Notes under the pieces: model-generated
The model's database searches: none
Seen by the model: the letters and a program-made list of their open reading frames with translations, nothing else
Told to the model about the DNA's origin: nothing
Assembly: GCF_000550805.1 (NCBI RefSeq)
Contig: NZ_CP004353.1
Span: 1,860,001-1,924,000, forward strand
From: Corynebacterium vitaeruminis DSM 20294
Lineage (GTDB): Bacteria > Actinomycetota > Actinomycetes > Mycobacteriales > Mycobacteriaceae
Direction of reading: 5' to 3'
DNA length: 64,000 nucleotides
Translations under genes and position numbers: made by a program
Shown: positions 27,790 to 37,419 of the stretch, piece after piece
How the letters are laid out: every line of letters starts with the position of its first letter
Position numbering within the stretch: the first letter of the stretch is position 1

Positions 27790-29937
27790 CTACCGGTTGG
27801 CTAGTGCTTTGGTCACTTCCCGCTCCACGACGGCCCGGTCGAAGCCCGGCTCGAGCGCGCACTGCACGATCATGGTGGCGCCGGGGTTGGACATCCGCAG
27901 CCACCTCAGCGGCGGCAGCGCGCCGATCAGCGTGCCCAGCGCGCCGCGGCGGTCGGTGGTGCGCACCTCGAGCACGTCGCCGTCCCAGAAGGTCGCGGTC
28001 AGCGCGCCGGCGATCTCCGGCAGCGCGGAGAACACGCCCGACTTGTAGGTCTGGACGAGCTCGTTTTCGTCGTAGCCGGTGCCGAGCGTGTTGTACACGC
28101 GCATCGACAGCTCCACGTTTGCCGTGCTTTCCGACGCCTTGCTGGCGGCCTCGTGGACGACGAGCTCCGCGGAGTCGATGTTCCAGCCCTTGGCGGCCAC
28201 GAGCGCGAACACGCGCACGCTCTCGCGCAGGTAGTCGCCGCGCCAGCCGAGCGTGGCGGTGGTCTCCGCCTCGGAGGTCATGGCGCGGGACTGGTCGACG
28301 TCGAGGGTGAGCGCGCCGCGGGTTTTAACCGTGGGCGGTGCGGGCACGATGCGCGAAAGCCGCTCCCGGGCCCTAGTGCTGAGCGTGCGCAGGCCCGCGC
28401 GCAGGGCCGAACTGAACACGCCGGGGCCGGTGCCGGTGGAGTCGGCCTCGACGAGCGCCTCCATGAGGTCGACGGCGAGGTAGTCGTAGCCGAGCGCCTC
28501 GAGCACGGCGTGGAGCGCCTCGTCGGAGGTGGGGTCCATCGTGGTGGCGATCTGCGGGATGCGGGTGTGCTGGGCGACCAGCGTCTCCACGACGCGGGCG
28601 TCCTGGGGGCTTAACCCCAGCCGGTCTGCGGCGGCGCGGACGAACTCGGCGCCGACCTCCTCGTGGGGGCGGTCGTAGCCCTTGCCGATGTCGTGGTAGA
28701 GCGCGGCGAGGTAGAGCAGGTCGGGCCGGGGCACGCTCACGCCCTGGGCGGCGCAGTTGCCCACGACGACGAGCGAGTGGCGGTCGATGGTGTGGACATG
28801 GATGGGCTCGCGCGGCATGAGGCCGCGGATGTGCTCCCACTCGGGCACGAGCCCGGTCCACAGGCCGTACTCGTCGAGCTTTTCCACCACCCGGGAGGTG
28901 TTCTCCGGGGAGCTGAGCACGGTGAAGAAGTCGCTGGCCACGACCGGCGTGAACCGTTCCGGCAGCGGCGGCACGGTTTGCAGGCGCTGCCAGGTGGCCT
29001 CGGTGACGGGCAGGCCGGTGCGCGCGGCGGCGGCCGCGACGCGCAGGACGAGGCCGGGGTCGGTGAGGTCGGGCCTGCGGGAGAGGGTGATCTCGCCGTC
29101 GACGTCGACGACGTCGGCGTCGATCGGGCGGCGCACGGTGCGGCGAATGCCGGTGCGCCTGGGCAGCATGTTGCGGGCGAGGTTGAGCGACTCGGTCAGG
29201 GCGTCGTCGATCTTCTTCGAAGCCTGCGCCAGCGCGCGGGAGAGCTCGTAGCGGTCCTCGAAGCCGAGGTCGAGCGCGACGTCGACCGCGAACTCGGGGT
29301 CGAGCACGTCGCGGGCGCGGCCGGCGTGGACGTGCAGCAGGGTGCGCGCGTCCAGCAGGAGGCGGCGCTCCTCGTCGAGCTGGGCGCGGTTGCAGAGGTT
29401 CGCCAGGGCAAGGGCGTTGATGAGGTCGAGGTCGCGCAGGCCGCCGCGGCCGTGCTTCAGGTCGGGCCGGGTCATCGTGACCACGGAGCCGGAGCGGCGC
29501 CAGCGGGCGATGGCGGTGTCGACGACGTCGTTGAAGTTCTTCTTCACCTCGCGGCGCCAGGTGTCGAGCACCTTGCGTCGGGCCTCGGCGGTCAGCTCCT
29601 CGTTGCCCGCGATGTGGGTGAGGTCGAGGAGCGCCAGGGCCGCGGTGGAGTCGGCGGAGATCATGCCCGCGCATTCGTCGGGGGTGCGCACGGAATAGTC
29701 AAGCCGCATCTTGGCGTCCCAGATGGGGTACCAGACCTCGTCGACGTCGCTGGGGGTGTCGCCGGGGGTGTGGATGAGGACCAGGTCGAGGTCGGACTTC
29801 GGGGTCATCTCCCCGCGGGCGAGCGAACCGGTCGCGGCGAGCGCGGTGCCGGGCGGTAAGACGAGAGAACCCAGCAGGGACAGGGCCTTTTCGTTGGCTT
29901 CCGTCCGCAGCTGGGTGGGGTCGAACGTGGGGTTCAC
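27790..29937 (-). CDS. glnD: PII uridylyl/adenylyltransferase GlnD
   Basis: A 715-residue nitrogen sensor that modifies and unmodifies the PII protein. It has a nucleotidyltransferase motif GSLARGEMTPKSDLDLVLI near residues 37-55, a central HD domain (HTIDRHSLVV, YLAALYHDIGKG), and a C-terminal region in the place of the ACT domains. It is shorter than the roughly 880-residue enterobacterial form, as usual in corynebacteria. A GTG start is used, and the gene follows glnK by 15 bases in amtB-glnK-glnD. Confidence 0.95.
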   Translation of the reverse strand: MNPTFDPTQLRTEANEKALSLLGSLVLPPGTALAATGSLARGEMTPKSDLDLVLIHTPGDTPSDVDEVWYPIWDAKMRLDYSVRTPDECAGMISADSTAALALLDLTHIAGNEELTAEARRKVLDTWRREVKKNFNDVVDTAIARWRRSGSVVTMTRPDLKHGRGGLRDLDLINALALANLCNRAQLDEERRLLLDARTLLHVHAGRARDVLDPEFAVDVALDLGFEDRYELSRALAQASKKIDDALTESLNLARNMLPRRTGIRRTVRRPIDADVVDVDGEITLSRRPDLTDPGLVLRVAAAAARTGLPVTEATWQRLQTVPPLPERFTPVVASDFFTVLSSPENTSRVVEKLDEYGLWTGLVPEWEHIRGLMPREPIHVHTIDRHSLVVVGNCAAQGVSVPRPDLLYLAALYHDIGKGYDRPHEEVGAEFVRAAADRLGLSPQDARVVETLVAQHTRIPQIATTMDPTSDEALHAVLEALGYDYLAVDLMEALVEADSTGTGPGVFSSALRAGLRTLSTRARERLSRIVPAPPTVKTRGALTLDVDQSRAMTSEAETTATLGWRGDYLRESVRVFALVAAKGWNIDSAELVVHEAASKASESTANVELSMRVYNTLGTGYDENELVQTYKSGVFSALPEIAGALTATFWDGDVLEVRTTDRRGALGTLIGALPPLRWLRMSNPGATMIVQCALEPGFDRAVVEREVTKALANR

Positions 29938-29952
29938 GACTAACTAACTGCC

Positions 29953-30321
<369 letters not shown>

Positions 30322-30392
30322 CTACGCCGGTGAAACTATTTCACGTTCTTTAGAAATCATACGCACGACTCGGATTTTTTTGAGTTTGGGCT

Positions 30393-30443
30393 GCTCCCCC
30401 CAAAGCGTTGGGATTGGATTGGAAGGGATTCTTCGGGGGGAGC
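30393..30443 (-). promoter_or_regulatory. Hairpin between amtB and glnK
   Basis: GCTCCCCCC (30393-30401) and GGGGGGAGC (30435-30443) are a perfect 9-bp inverted repeat, followed on the minus strand by a T/A-rich stretch CTCAAAAAAATCC. It may attenuate or process the amtB-glnK transcript in the 166-bp gap. Confidence 0.5.
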
Positions 30444-30457
30444 AAGTCTGATTCTGC

Positions 30458-31774
30458 CTAACGGATTTCCGGTCCGGCGGTGTCGTAGGCGGACTCCCCG
30501 TGCTGGTGGAAGTCGATGCCGAAGGCCTCTTCCTCGTCCTCGACCCTCCAGCCGATGGTGGCCTTGATGGCGTAGGCGATGATCGCCGCGACGCATCCCG
30601 CGAAGACCATGGCCGCGACCGCGATGACCACCTGGACGATGAACAGCTTGAAGCCGTCCGCGCCGCCGCCGGTGAGCAGGCCGGAGCCGTCCGCTAGGAG
30701 GCCGACGCCGATGGTGCCCCACAGGCCCGCGACCAGGTGGACGCCGACCACGTCGAGGGAGTCGTCGAAGCCGAACTTGTACTTCAGGCCGACGCCGAAG
30801 GCCGCGAGCACGCCGCCGATGGCGCCCAGGATGATCGAGGTGACCGGGGTCAGGGCGCCCGCCGCGGGGGTGATGGCGACGAGTCCTGCGACGACGCCGG
30901 AGGCCGCACCAAGGGAGGTGGCGTGGCCGTCGCGGATGCGCTCCACCGCGAGCCAGCCGAGCATGGCGGCGGCGGTGGCGACGGTGGTGTTCAGCCACGC
31001 GACGCCTGCCAGGCCGTCGGCGGCGAAGGCGGAGCCGCCGTTGAACCCGAACCAACCGAACCACAGCAGGGCCGCGCCGAGCATGACGAACGGGAGGTTG
31101 TGCGGGCGCTGGGGCACGCGCGGGAAGTTGCGGCGCTTGCCGATGATCAGCGCGAGCACGAGACCGGTGATACCAGCGGAGATGTGGACCACGGTGCCGC
31201 CTGCGAAGTCAATCGGGGAAATGTTCGCCTCACCGTCGGTGGTGCCGAACATCCAGGCGGCGAAACCGGTCTCGCCGTGGGAGAGCAGGCCGCCGCCCCA
31301 GACCATGTGGGCCAGCGGGAAGTAGACGAAGGTCGCCCACAGACCCGCGAAGACCATCCAGGAGCCGAACTTCACGCGTTCTGCGATCGCGCCGGAGATG
31401 AGCGCGGTGGAGATTACCGCGAAGGTCAGCTGGAAGCCGACATCGATAATGTTTGCGTAGCCGTAGGCACCCGCGATGTAGTTGCCGTCCGCGTCGGTGA
31501 TGGAATCCTTCAGGCCGAAGAACTCGAACGGGTTCGCGAAGATTCCTGCGATATCCTGGGTGCCGTAGGACATCGACCAGCCCCACAGGACGTAGATGAT
31601 GGACACAAGCCCGAGCGCCCCGAAGGACATCATCATCATGTTCAGCACTGACTTCTGCCGGGACATACCGCCGTAGAAGAAAGCAAGCGCTGGGGTCATG
31701 AGCAAAACGAGGGACGCTGAGATCAGCATCCAGCTGGCGTTACCTGAAGCCATTGCGACATCGTCTGGAGTCAC
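30458..31774 (-). CDS. amtB: Ammonium transporter AmtB
   Basis: A 438-residue channel with about eleven membrane helices that admits ammonium. Family motifs are ALAFFYGGMSRQKSVLNMMMMS, DFAGGTVVHISAGI and the histidine-bearing HLVAGLWGTIGVG. It heads the amtB-glnK-glnD unit. An AmtR box (31927-31940) lies about 150 bases upstream, pointing to induction under nitrogen limitation. Confidence 0.96.
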   Translation of the reverse strand: MTPDDVAMASGNASWMLISASLVLLMTPALAFFYGGMSRQKSVLNMMMMSFGALGLVSIIYVLWGWSMSYGTQDIAGIFANPFEFFGLKDSITDADGNYIAGAYGYANIIDVGFQLTFAVISTALISGAIAERVKFGSWMVFAGLWATFVYFPLAHMVWGGGLLSHGETGFAAWMFGTTDGEANISPIDFAGGTVVHISAGITGLVLALIIGKRRNFPRVPQRPHNLPFVMLGAALLWFGWFGFNGGSAFAADGLAGVAWLNTTVATAAAMLGWLAVERIRDGHATSLGAASGVVAGLVAITPAAGALTPVTSIILGAIGGVLAAFGVGLKYKFGFDDSLDVVGVHLVAGLWGTIGVGLLADGSGLLTGGGADGFKLFIVQVVIAVAAMVFAGCVAAIIAYAIKATIGWRVEDEEEAFGIDFHQHGESAYDTAGPEIR

Positions 31775-32056
31775 GTCGGGCCTCCCCTTCTCTTAACACT
31801 CTGTTTTAGGATTTGAGGTCTCGCGATGCGGCGGCCGACTCGGTCGTCCTCCCCAGGCTTGATAGCGGCTGAGCAGGGCCGAGGCGGAGGGTATGCGCCG
31901 CATCAGCGCGTCCTCACGGTTTTTAACTATAGACCAATAGGTTCGATTTCTATAACCCGACAGGCACCGTGTTTTCGCTCACCCCCTCCCCGCCCGGCAA
32001 ACCCCCAGTTCAGAATACCTATCGAGCATTAGGTAAGTGCCACCCCCGGCGGGCAC
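31775..32056. other. amtB upstream region
   Basis: No gene is supported. The region holds the AmtR box, a degenerate second site, and a widely spaced inverted repeat GATGCGGCG (31825-31833) with CGCCGCATC (31896-31904). Confidence 0.5.
31927..31940 (-). promoter_or_regulatory. AmtR box upstream of amtB
   Basis: CTAT-AGACCA-ATAG fits the corynebacterial AmtR motif CTAT-N6-ATAG exactly. A weaker second site CTAT-AACCCG-ACAG follows at 31950-31963. Confidence 0.75.
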
Positions 32057-32089
32057 AAAACGCCGCCACCGAATCATTCGGTGGCGGCG
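32057..32089 (-). terminator. Intrinsic terminator after ftsY
   Basis: CGCCGCCACCGAAT and TTCGGTGGCGGCG form a strong hairpin, followed on the minus strand by TTTTGTG. Confidence 0.85.
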
Positions 32090-32104
32090 CACGTCCGGCG
32101 AGGG

Positions 32105-33670
32105 CTAGTGACCGCCCAGCAAGGCGTCGACAAAGCCCTCGACCTCAAACGGCGCGAGATCGTCGGCACCCTCGCCGAGGCCAACGAGCTTGACCGGAAC
32201 GCCGAGCTCGTTCTGGACGCGGAAGACGATGCCGCCCTTGGCGGTGCCGTCCAGCTTGGTCAGCGCGACGCCGGTGATCTGCACGACCTTGGAGAATTCC
32301 TGGGCCTGGATCATGCCGTTCTGGCCGGTGGTGGCGTCGAGAACGAGGAGAACCTCGTCGACCACTGCCTTCTTCTCCACGACGCGCTTGACCTTGCCCA
32401 GCTGGTCCATGAGGTTCGCAGAGTTGTGCAGGCGGCCAGCGGTGTCGATGAGCACGACGTCCGCGCCGCGGTTGACGCCCTCGCTGACGGCGTCGAACGC
32501 GACGGACGCGGGGTCCGCTCCCTCCTTGCCACGCACAGTGACGGCTCCGACGCGGCGTCCCCACGTCTCGAGCTGGTCGGCGGCGGCCGCGCGGAAGGTG
32601 TCGGCGGCGCCCAGGACCACGCTGTGGCCCATGGACACCAGCACGCGGGCGAGCTTGCCCGTGGTGGTGGTCTTGCCGGTGCCGTTGACACCGACAACCA
32701 GGATGACCGCTGGCTTGCCCTCGTAAGGCATCGCCTTGATCGAGCGGTCCATGTCGGGCTGGCCCGCCTTGATCAGCACCTCCCGCAGCATCGCGCGGGC
32801 CTCCTCCTCGCTGGACACGCCGCGGGAGGCGATCCTCTCGCGCAGCTCGTCGACGACCTCGGCGGTGGTGCCCGCACCCAGGTCGGCCTGGACGAGCTCG
32901 TCCTCGACCTCCTCCCAGGCGTCGTCGTCGAGGTCGCCGGCGGAGATCATGCCGAGGACGGACTTGCCGAACACGCTCTGCGAGCGCGCGAGCCGGCCGC
33001 GCAGGCGGCCGATGCGGCCGGTGGCGGGGTCGATCTGGTCGAGCTGCTGCTGGGGCTCAGCCTCAGCCTCCGGCTCCTCCGCAGGGACCGGGGTTTCCTC
33101 CTTCGCCTCAGCCGCGGCCTCGGCGACGGTGGCGGCGGCAGCGGCGGCCTCGGCGGCCTCCTCTGCGACCGCCTCTTCCGGCTCCTCGGCCTCTTCAGCC
33201 TCTTCAGGCTCTTTGGGCTCCTGCGCCTCCTCGAACTCGTCGAGCTCCTCGAAGCCCTCCGGCTCCTCGGCCTCGATCTTGTCCGCCTCTGCCTCGGCGA
33301 CGGACTCCTCGGTGGCCTCCGCCTCCGGCGGCACGTCCGCGTCGGTCAGCGGCTCGCCCTCGGGGTGCTCGTTGAGCTTCTCCTCGACCGGCGCTGCCTG
33401 CGGGGCGGCCTCCTCCACCACGGGAACGACCGGCACCGGCTCAGCGACAGGCTCAGCCTCAGCCTTCGCCGGGGCGAAGCTGAACCCGCCCTGCGCCTGG
33501 TAGTTGCCGGACTTCTCCTCCTGGGTCAGCTCCTTCGGCGCCTCCTCCTTCGGGGCGAAGCTCACGGTCTTGGACTTCTTGCGATTGAGCCCCAGGACCA
33601 GCGCCACGATGGCGAGCACGACGATGACGGCGACAATACCGATAATCAGTGTGGTGTTCATGCCCTCCAT
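32105..33670 (-). CDS. ftsY: SRP receptor FtsY
   Basis: A 521-residue GTPase, the membrane-bound partner of Ffh. Residues 1 to about 28 form a membrane anchor, and a long acidic Ala/Glu-rich A region follows to about 200. The NG domain carries VVGVNGTGKTTTTGKLA, DTAGRLH and TKLDGTAKGG. ATG 33661 (MNTTLIIG) is close to a GGAGG and may be the start instead of 33670. The N-terminal anchor is usual in actinobacterial FtsY. A terminator follows. Confidence 0.96.
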   Translation of the reverse strand: MEGMNTTLIIGIVAVIVVLAIVALVLGLNRKKSKTVSFAPKEEAPKELTQEEKSGNYQAQGGFSFAPAKAEAEPVAEPVPVVPVVEEAAPQAAPVEEKLNEHPEGEPLTDADVPPEAEATEESVAEAEADKIEAEEPEGFEELDEFEEAQEPKEPEEAEEAEEPEEAVAEEAAEAAAAAATVAEAAAEAKEETPVPAEEPEAEAEPQQQLDQIDPATGRIGRLRGRLARSQSVFGKSVLGMISAGDLDDDAWEEVEDELVQADLGAGTTAEVVDELRERIASRGVSSEEEARAMLREVLIKAGQPDMDRSIKAMPYEGKPAVILVVGVNGTGKTTTTGKLARVLVSMGHSVVLGAADTFRAAAADQLETWGRRVGAVTVRGKEGADPASVAFDAVSEGVNRGADVVLIDTAGRLHNSANLMDQLGKVKRVVEKKAVVDEVLLVLDATTGQNGMIQAQEFSKVVQITGVALTKLDGTAKGGIVFRVQNELGVPVKLVGLGEGADDLAPFEVEGFVDALLGGH

Positions 33671-33712
33671 ACTTTCATTTCTTCGCAGTTTTTACACGTC
33701 GAGGTGGAAAAC

Positions 33713-36700
33713 CTAGGCCCCGATCCCCTGGTGCTTGACCGCGAGCACCATCGCCTCGGCGGCGACGAGGTCGCTGGTGACAAGATCGGGCACGATGTCG
33801 GCGAGCTTCGCCCAGCCCGAGGTCACCGCGTCCAGCGTCTTGGTCGAGGTGATCAGCCCGTGCGCGTGCATGCGGGCGGCCAGCGCCAGCACGAGAGAGA
33901 CCACCGGCGCCAGCGACCACACGTTCTCCCGGGCGTCGGTGTCCACACCGTCGAGCTTGTCGAAGCGCACGCGCGCCATCGCGTAGAGGGTCCGGTTGGC
34001 GCTGCGCAGCGTGCGCAGCAGCGTCACGGCCGGCTGGATGAGGCTCTCGCTCGACAGCAGCTCCCCGAGTTTCTCCCGGTGGTTAAAGGTCTCGAACACC
34101 GCCAGCAGGCGCGAGCCGTCGTCCATGATGGCCCCCGGCACGATGTTCGCCCCCGCAAAGAACATGTCGAGCAGGTTCTTCTGCTGGGCTGCGTCCATGC
34201 CCGCGATCGCCACGGTGGACTTGTCGATGCACGCCGAGTCCAGCGTCGTGTCCCGCCCGGTGCGCAGGGTGTCGATGAGGTTCTGGCCCGCCAGGTCGGA
34301 CAGCTGCCCCATGAGCTCCTTGACCTGGGGGTTGAGCGCACGCGCGGCGAACGCCGCCACCACCGAATCCGCCAGCTTGCGCGCGCGACCGGCCTTCTCC
34401 GGCACCTCGAACGCGGCCTCCTCCGGCTCCGCCGACAGGATCCGGTCGATCTCGCCCATGAGCTCGAGCGCGCCGATCCACGTCGCGCGGTGGACATCCT
34501 CCTGCTCCTCGACCAGGTCGCGCGAGCCGAACACGCAGCGCGCCAGCGAGGTCTCCACGATCCGGCCCGGCTGCTTCTCCGACGGAACCAGGCTCGCGGA
34601 CAGCCCGGCGAGCGCCTCGTAGGGCTTCGCGCGCAGCACCGCGTGGATCGCCTTCTGGGACGGGCCGGTGGCCTGCCCCATCGTCACCATGTCCCACAGA
34701 AGCGGCATGACGTCCGCCGAGGTGGGCACCTCCTCGCTCTCTCCCGACAGGAACGCCGCCAGCTGTGCCAGCGCCGGGTCCGGGTCGGCGAAGTAGCCCG
34801 GCTGCGCGATCACGTGCGCGCTCGCGCCCGGCGCGACCGGGGCGTGCAGCGTCATGAAGCGGTCGAGCGTGTGCAGCTGGACCGCCAGCGCGCCCGCGCC
34901 CACCAGAGACTCGGGCAGCGCGATCTTCCCGTCGGCGACCTCCAGCGTGCGGGCCGGGGCCCACGGCGCGGTCAGCGGCCACACCCAGGCGCCCACGTTC
35001 TCCCCCGCACCCTCCGCGAGCAGCACCGACGGATCCTCCGTAGACGGGGAGACGGTCACCTCGGCGGCGGACTGGATATCCGCCAGCGCCACCGACACGC
35101 GCCGGTCGGTGCGCGGGTCGGTCCACTCCAGGTCGATCCGACCCGACGGCATGACCGCCGCGGACGTCGCGATGCCCTTCAGCGGCGCGACGTAGGTGTA
35201 GCCCCCGTCGGGGCTGACGAGCTTGTTCGTCTTCACCGGCGCGCCGTGGTGGTTGCGCACGGCGACCTTCGGGTCGATGAGGCGCCCGGCGGCGCGGATG
35301 CGCAGCGTGCCCTCCGGGTCGAGCACTCGCGGGCGCAGCGAGAGGCGCGACGCCCGCCACATCAGCGGCTCGATCGTCAGCGGCAGCTCAAACGCCAGGC
35401 GCGGCGGGGTAAACCGCAGCGGCAGCTGGTCGCCCTCCTCGGTGGCAACGAGGAAGTCCGCGCCCGCGGACAGCGGCGCCACGTGGACGGTCTCCGGCTG
35501 GCACAGGAACTCCTTGTCCCCCGGCTTCACCGTCAGGGTCGCCTCCGACAGCCCGCCGCCCGAGGGGATCCGGAAGGAGCGCGAGCCGCCCGAGATGTCG
35601 ATGACGGCGCGCGCGCCCTCCACGATCGCGAACTCGTGCCGGAAGGACTCGTTGCGCGGCCCGCGCACCCGCACGAGGTATTCGCCCACCCACGGAGCGT
35701 CGTAAAGCTCGGGGTCGAAGACCTGGAAGACGCCGCCCTCGGCGGGGACCTCCAGCGGCTCGGGCTGGGTGATCTCCTCGCCCGCGTTCGACACGCCCGC
35801 GTAGGAGGAGATGGCCAGGTACCACGTCTCGGCGTCGCCCGACAGGGTCGGCGGGAACTCCGCCAGCAGCGAGCGGTTGAACACCGGCAGGCCCGAGGAG
35901 CTGTTGAGGCAGTCGATCGGCTCGCCCGGGTTGCGGAAGATCACGCGCTGGCGCGGGTCGATGGAGCGCACGCGGTCCATGGAGGCGCTCTGCCCCGGGG
36001 CGACTGCCGCCAGCGACGCTGCCTTCTCCACGTTGACCTCCAGGCAGGCCCAGCCGGCCCAGCCCTCCACGCGGTGGATCTCGTCGGCCACGATCTCGGT
36101 GCCGGAGACGACGTCCTTGAGCCGGACCTCCTCGGGCACGATCACCTTGAGCGACTGGTGGTGCAGCGAGAGCTTGTCGGTGACGTTCGCGCCTCGGGAG
36201 GTGAAGATCAGCGCCGCGTCCTCGGTTCCCACCACCGGCACCGTCCACGTGATCCCGTGAGTCAAGTCCTGAACCGTGACCTCACGCACCGGGTGGTCGA
36301 GGGTGACGTCGATCGGCTCGGAGAAGCCCGAGGTGTCGCCCCACAGGCTGCCCGTGCGGTAGACCTTCGTCGTGCCCTCCACGGACACGCGCCAGCTCAC
36401 CTCGGGGGTCAGCCCCTCCTCGGAGGCGGGGATTCGCTGCTCCGGCAGCCGCAGGCAGATCCGGTTGCGCGCGGAGTCGAAGAGGATGCGCGGGCGCATC
36501 TCGCGGCTGGCGACGCCGACCGCGGACTCGCGCCCCAGGGTTCCCACGGGGCGCTCGCGCAGCTCGCCCGCGACGACTTCCTCGATCTGCACCGGGAGCG
36601 CGGGCGATAGCTTCGAGCGGTTGCGGTCGAACCAGCTGTCCGGGTGCTCGATGGCGAACTCCCGCAGCGCCCGCACTCCCTCCAGGATGAGGGCAGCGCT

Positions 36701-37246
36701 CGGCAGCCCCAGCCGCAGCGAGTCGCCGAAGAACCCCTCCAGCGATTCCACGGGAAGGGACTGGTCGATCGCCTCCAACACGCCCGGCAGCTCGTTGCTG
36801 AGCAGCCCCGCGTGGATCGCGAGCAGCGTGAGCGCCGACTGCCCCTCCGGGCGCACCAGCCCCAGCTGCTCCAGCGCCTGCGGCACGAACTCCTCGATGA
36901 GCTCCGCGGCCTCGGGGAAGCCGGCCGGGTCGAGCCCCAGCCCGCCGAGGAACTCGGCCGCGAACCGCGAGGCGTCGACAAGTTCCTGCGCGCGAGAGAC
37001 GAGCGCCGTGAGCGTGAGTGCGGGGCTGAGCCCGAAAAGACCCGCGAGCGTGGAGCCGGCCGCGATCTGGCGCGAAAGGAAGATGCCGTAGAGCCGTTCG
37101 ATGCGTTCGAGCTCGTCGAGGCGCAGCCCCATCTGTGCCACCGTGTCCACCTGCACCAGGCGCTGCGCCAGATCCAGCTCACTGGTCGACGCCCAGCCCA
37201 ACAGACTGTCCTGCATATCAGCGATCGGATGCACAGGCTCACTCAT
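33713..37246 (-). CDS. Large uncharacterised protein between ftsY and smc
   Basis: An 1177-residue protein that I do not recognise. No signal peptide, membrane helix, ATP/GTP loop or nuclease motif is evident. Residues 1-230 look helical (LDLAQRLVQVDTVAQMGLRLDELERIERLYG). About 230-800 are rich in beta strands with repeated tryptophan and proline patterns, as in stacked beta-sandwich modules. About 830-1177 are helical again. The frame is unbroken with normal codon use. ATG 37246 follows AAAAGGGGAG. It sits 170 bases after smc and 42 bases before ftsY, splitting a pair that is close together in mycobacteria. Confidence 0.88.
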   Translation of the reverse strand: MSEPVHPIADMQDSLLGWASTSELDLAQRLVQVDTVAQMGLRLDELERIERLYGIFLSRQIAAGSTLAGLFGLSPALTLTALVSRAQELVDASRFAAEFLGGLGLDPAGFPEAAELIEEFVPQALEQLGLVRPEGQSALTLLAIHAGLLSNELPGVLEAIDQSLPVESLEGFFGDSLRLGLPSAALILEGVRALREFAIEHPDSWFDRNRSKLSPALPVQIEEVVAGELRERPVGTLGRESAVGVASREMRPRILFDSARNRICLRLPEQRIPASEEGLTPEVSWRVSVEGTTKVYRTGSLWGDTSGFSEPIDVTLDHPVREVTVQDLTHGITWTVPVVGTEDAALIFTSRGANVTDKLSLHHQSLKVIVPEEVRLKDVVSGTEIVADEIHRVEGWAGWACLEVNVEKAASLAAVAPGQSASMDRVRSIDPRQRVIFRNPGEPIDCLNSSSGLPVFNRSLLAEFPPTLSGDAETWYLAISSYAGVSNAGEEITQPEPLEVPAEGGVFQVFDPELYDAPWVGEYLVRVRGPRNESFRHEFAIVEGARAVIDISGGSRSFRIPSGGGLSEATLTVKPGDKEFLCQPETVHVAPLSAGADFLVATEEGDQLPLRFTPPRLAFELPLTIEPLMWRASRLSLRPRVLDPEGTLRIRAAGRLIDPKVAVRNHHGAPVKTNKLVSPDGGYTYVAPLKGIATSAAVMPSGRIDLEWTDPRTDRRVSVALADIQSAAEVTVSPSTEDPSVLLAEGAGENVGAWVWPLTAPWAPARTLEVADGKIALPESLVGAGALAVQLHTLDRFMTLHAPVAPGASAHVIAQPGYFADPDPALAQLAAFLSGESEEVPTSADVMPLLWDMVTMGQATGPSQKAIHAVLRAKPYEALAGLSASLVPSEKQPGRIVETSLARCVFGSRDLVEEQEDVHRATWIGALELMGEIDRILSAEPEEAAFEVPEKAGRARKLADSVVAAFAARALNPQVKELMGQLSDLAGQNLIDTLRTGRDTTLDSACIDKSTVAIAGMDAAQQKNLLDMFFAGANIVPGAIMDDGSRLLAVFETFNHREKLGELLSSESLIQPAVTLLRTLRSANRTLYAMARVRFDKLDGVDTDARENVWSLAPVVSLVLALAARMHAHGLITSTKTLDAVTSGWAKLADIVPDLVTSDLVAAEAMVLAVKHQGIGA

Positions 37247-37419
37247 GAGTTACTACTCCCCTTTTAGTTGTCGCGCGCGTGGCACGCATCGTCGAATCCG
37301 GCCGCCAGCGACCTTAGATTCATTTAAAGCACAAAGGAACATTTCTAGCATGTTCGACAATCCGCGACGCCGCGACTCCCTAAAAACGGGTGGGAGCCGC
37401 CTCACACCCTGAGAGCAGG

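Noticed and set aside
32081..36610. Very long plus-strand open frame (1509 codons) opposite ftsY and the large protein gene
   Set aside because: It is a GC-driven shadow of the minus-strand genes. It is rich in Arg, Gly and His with no family motif, while the minus strand encodes a clear FtsY.
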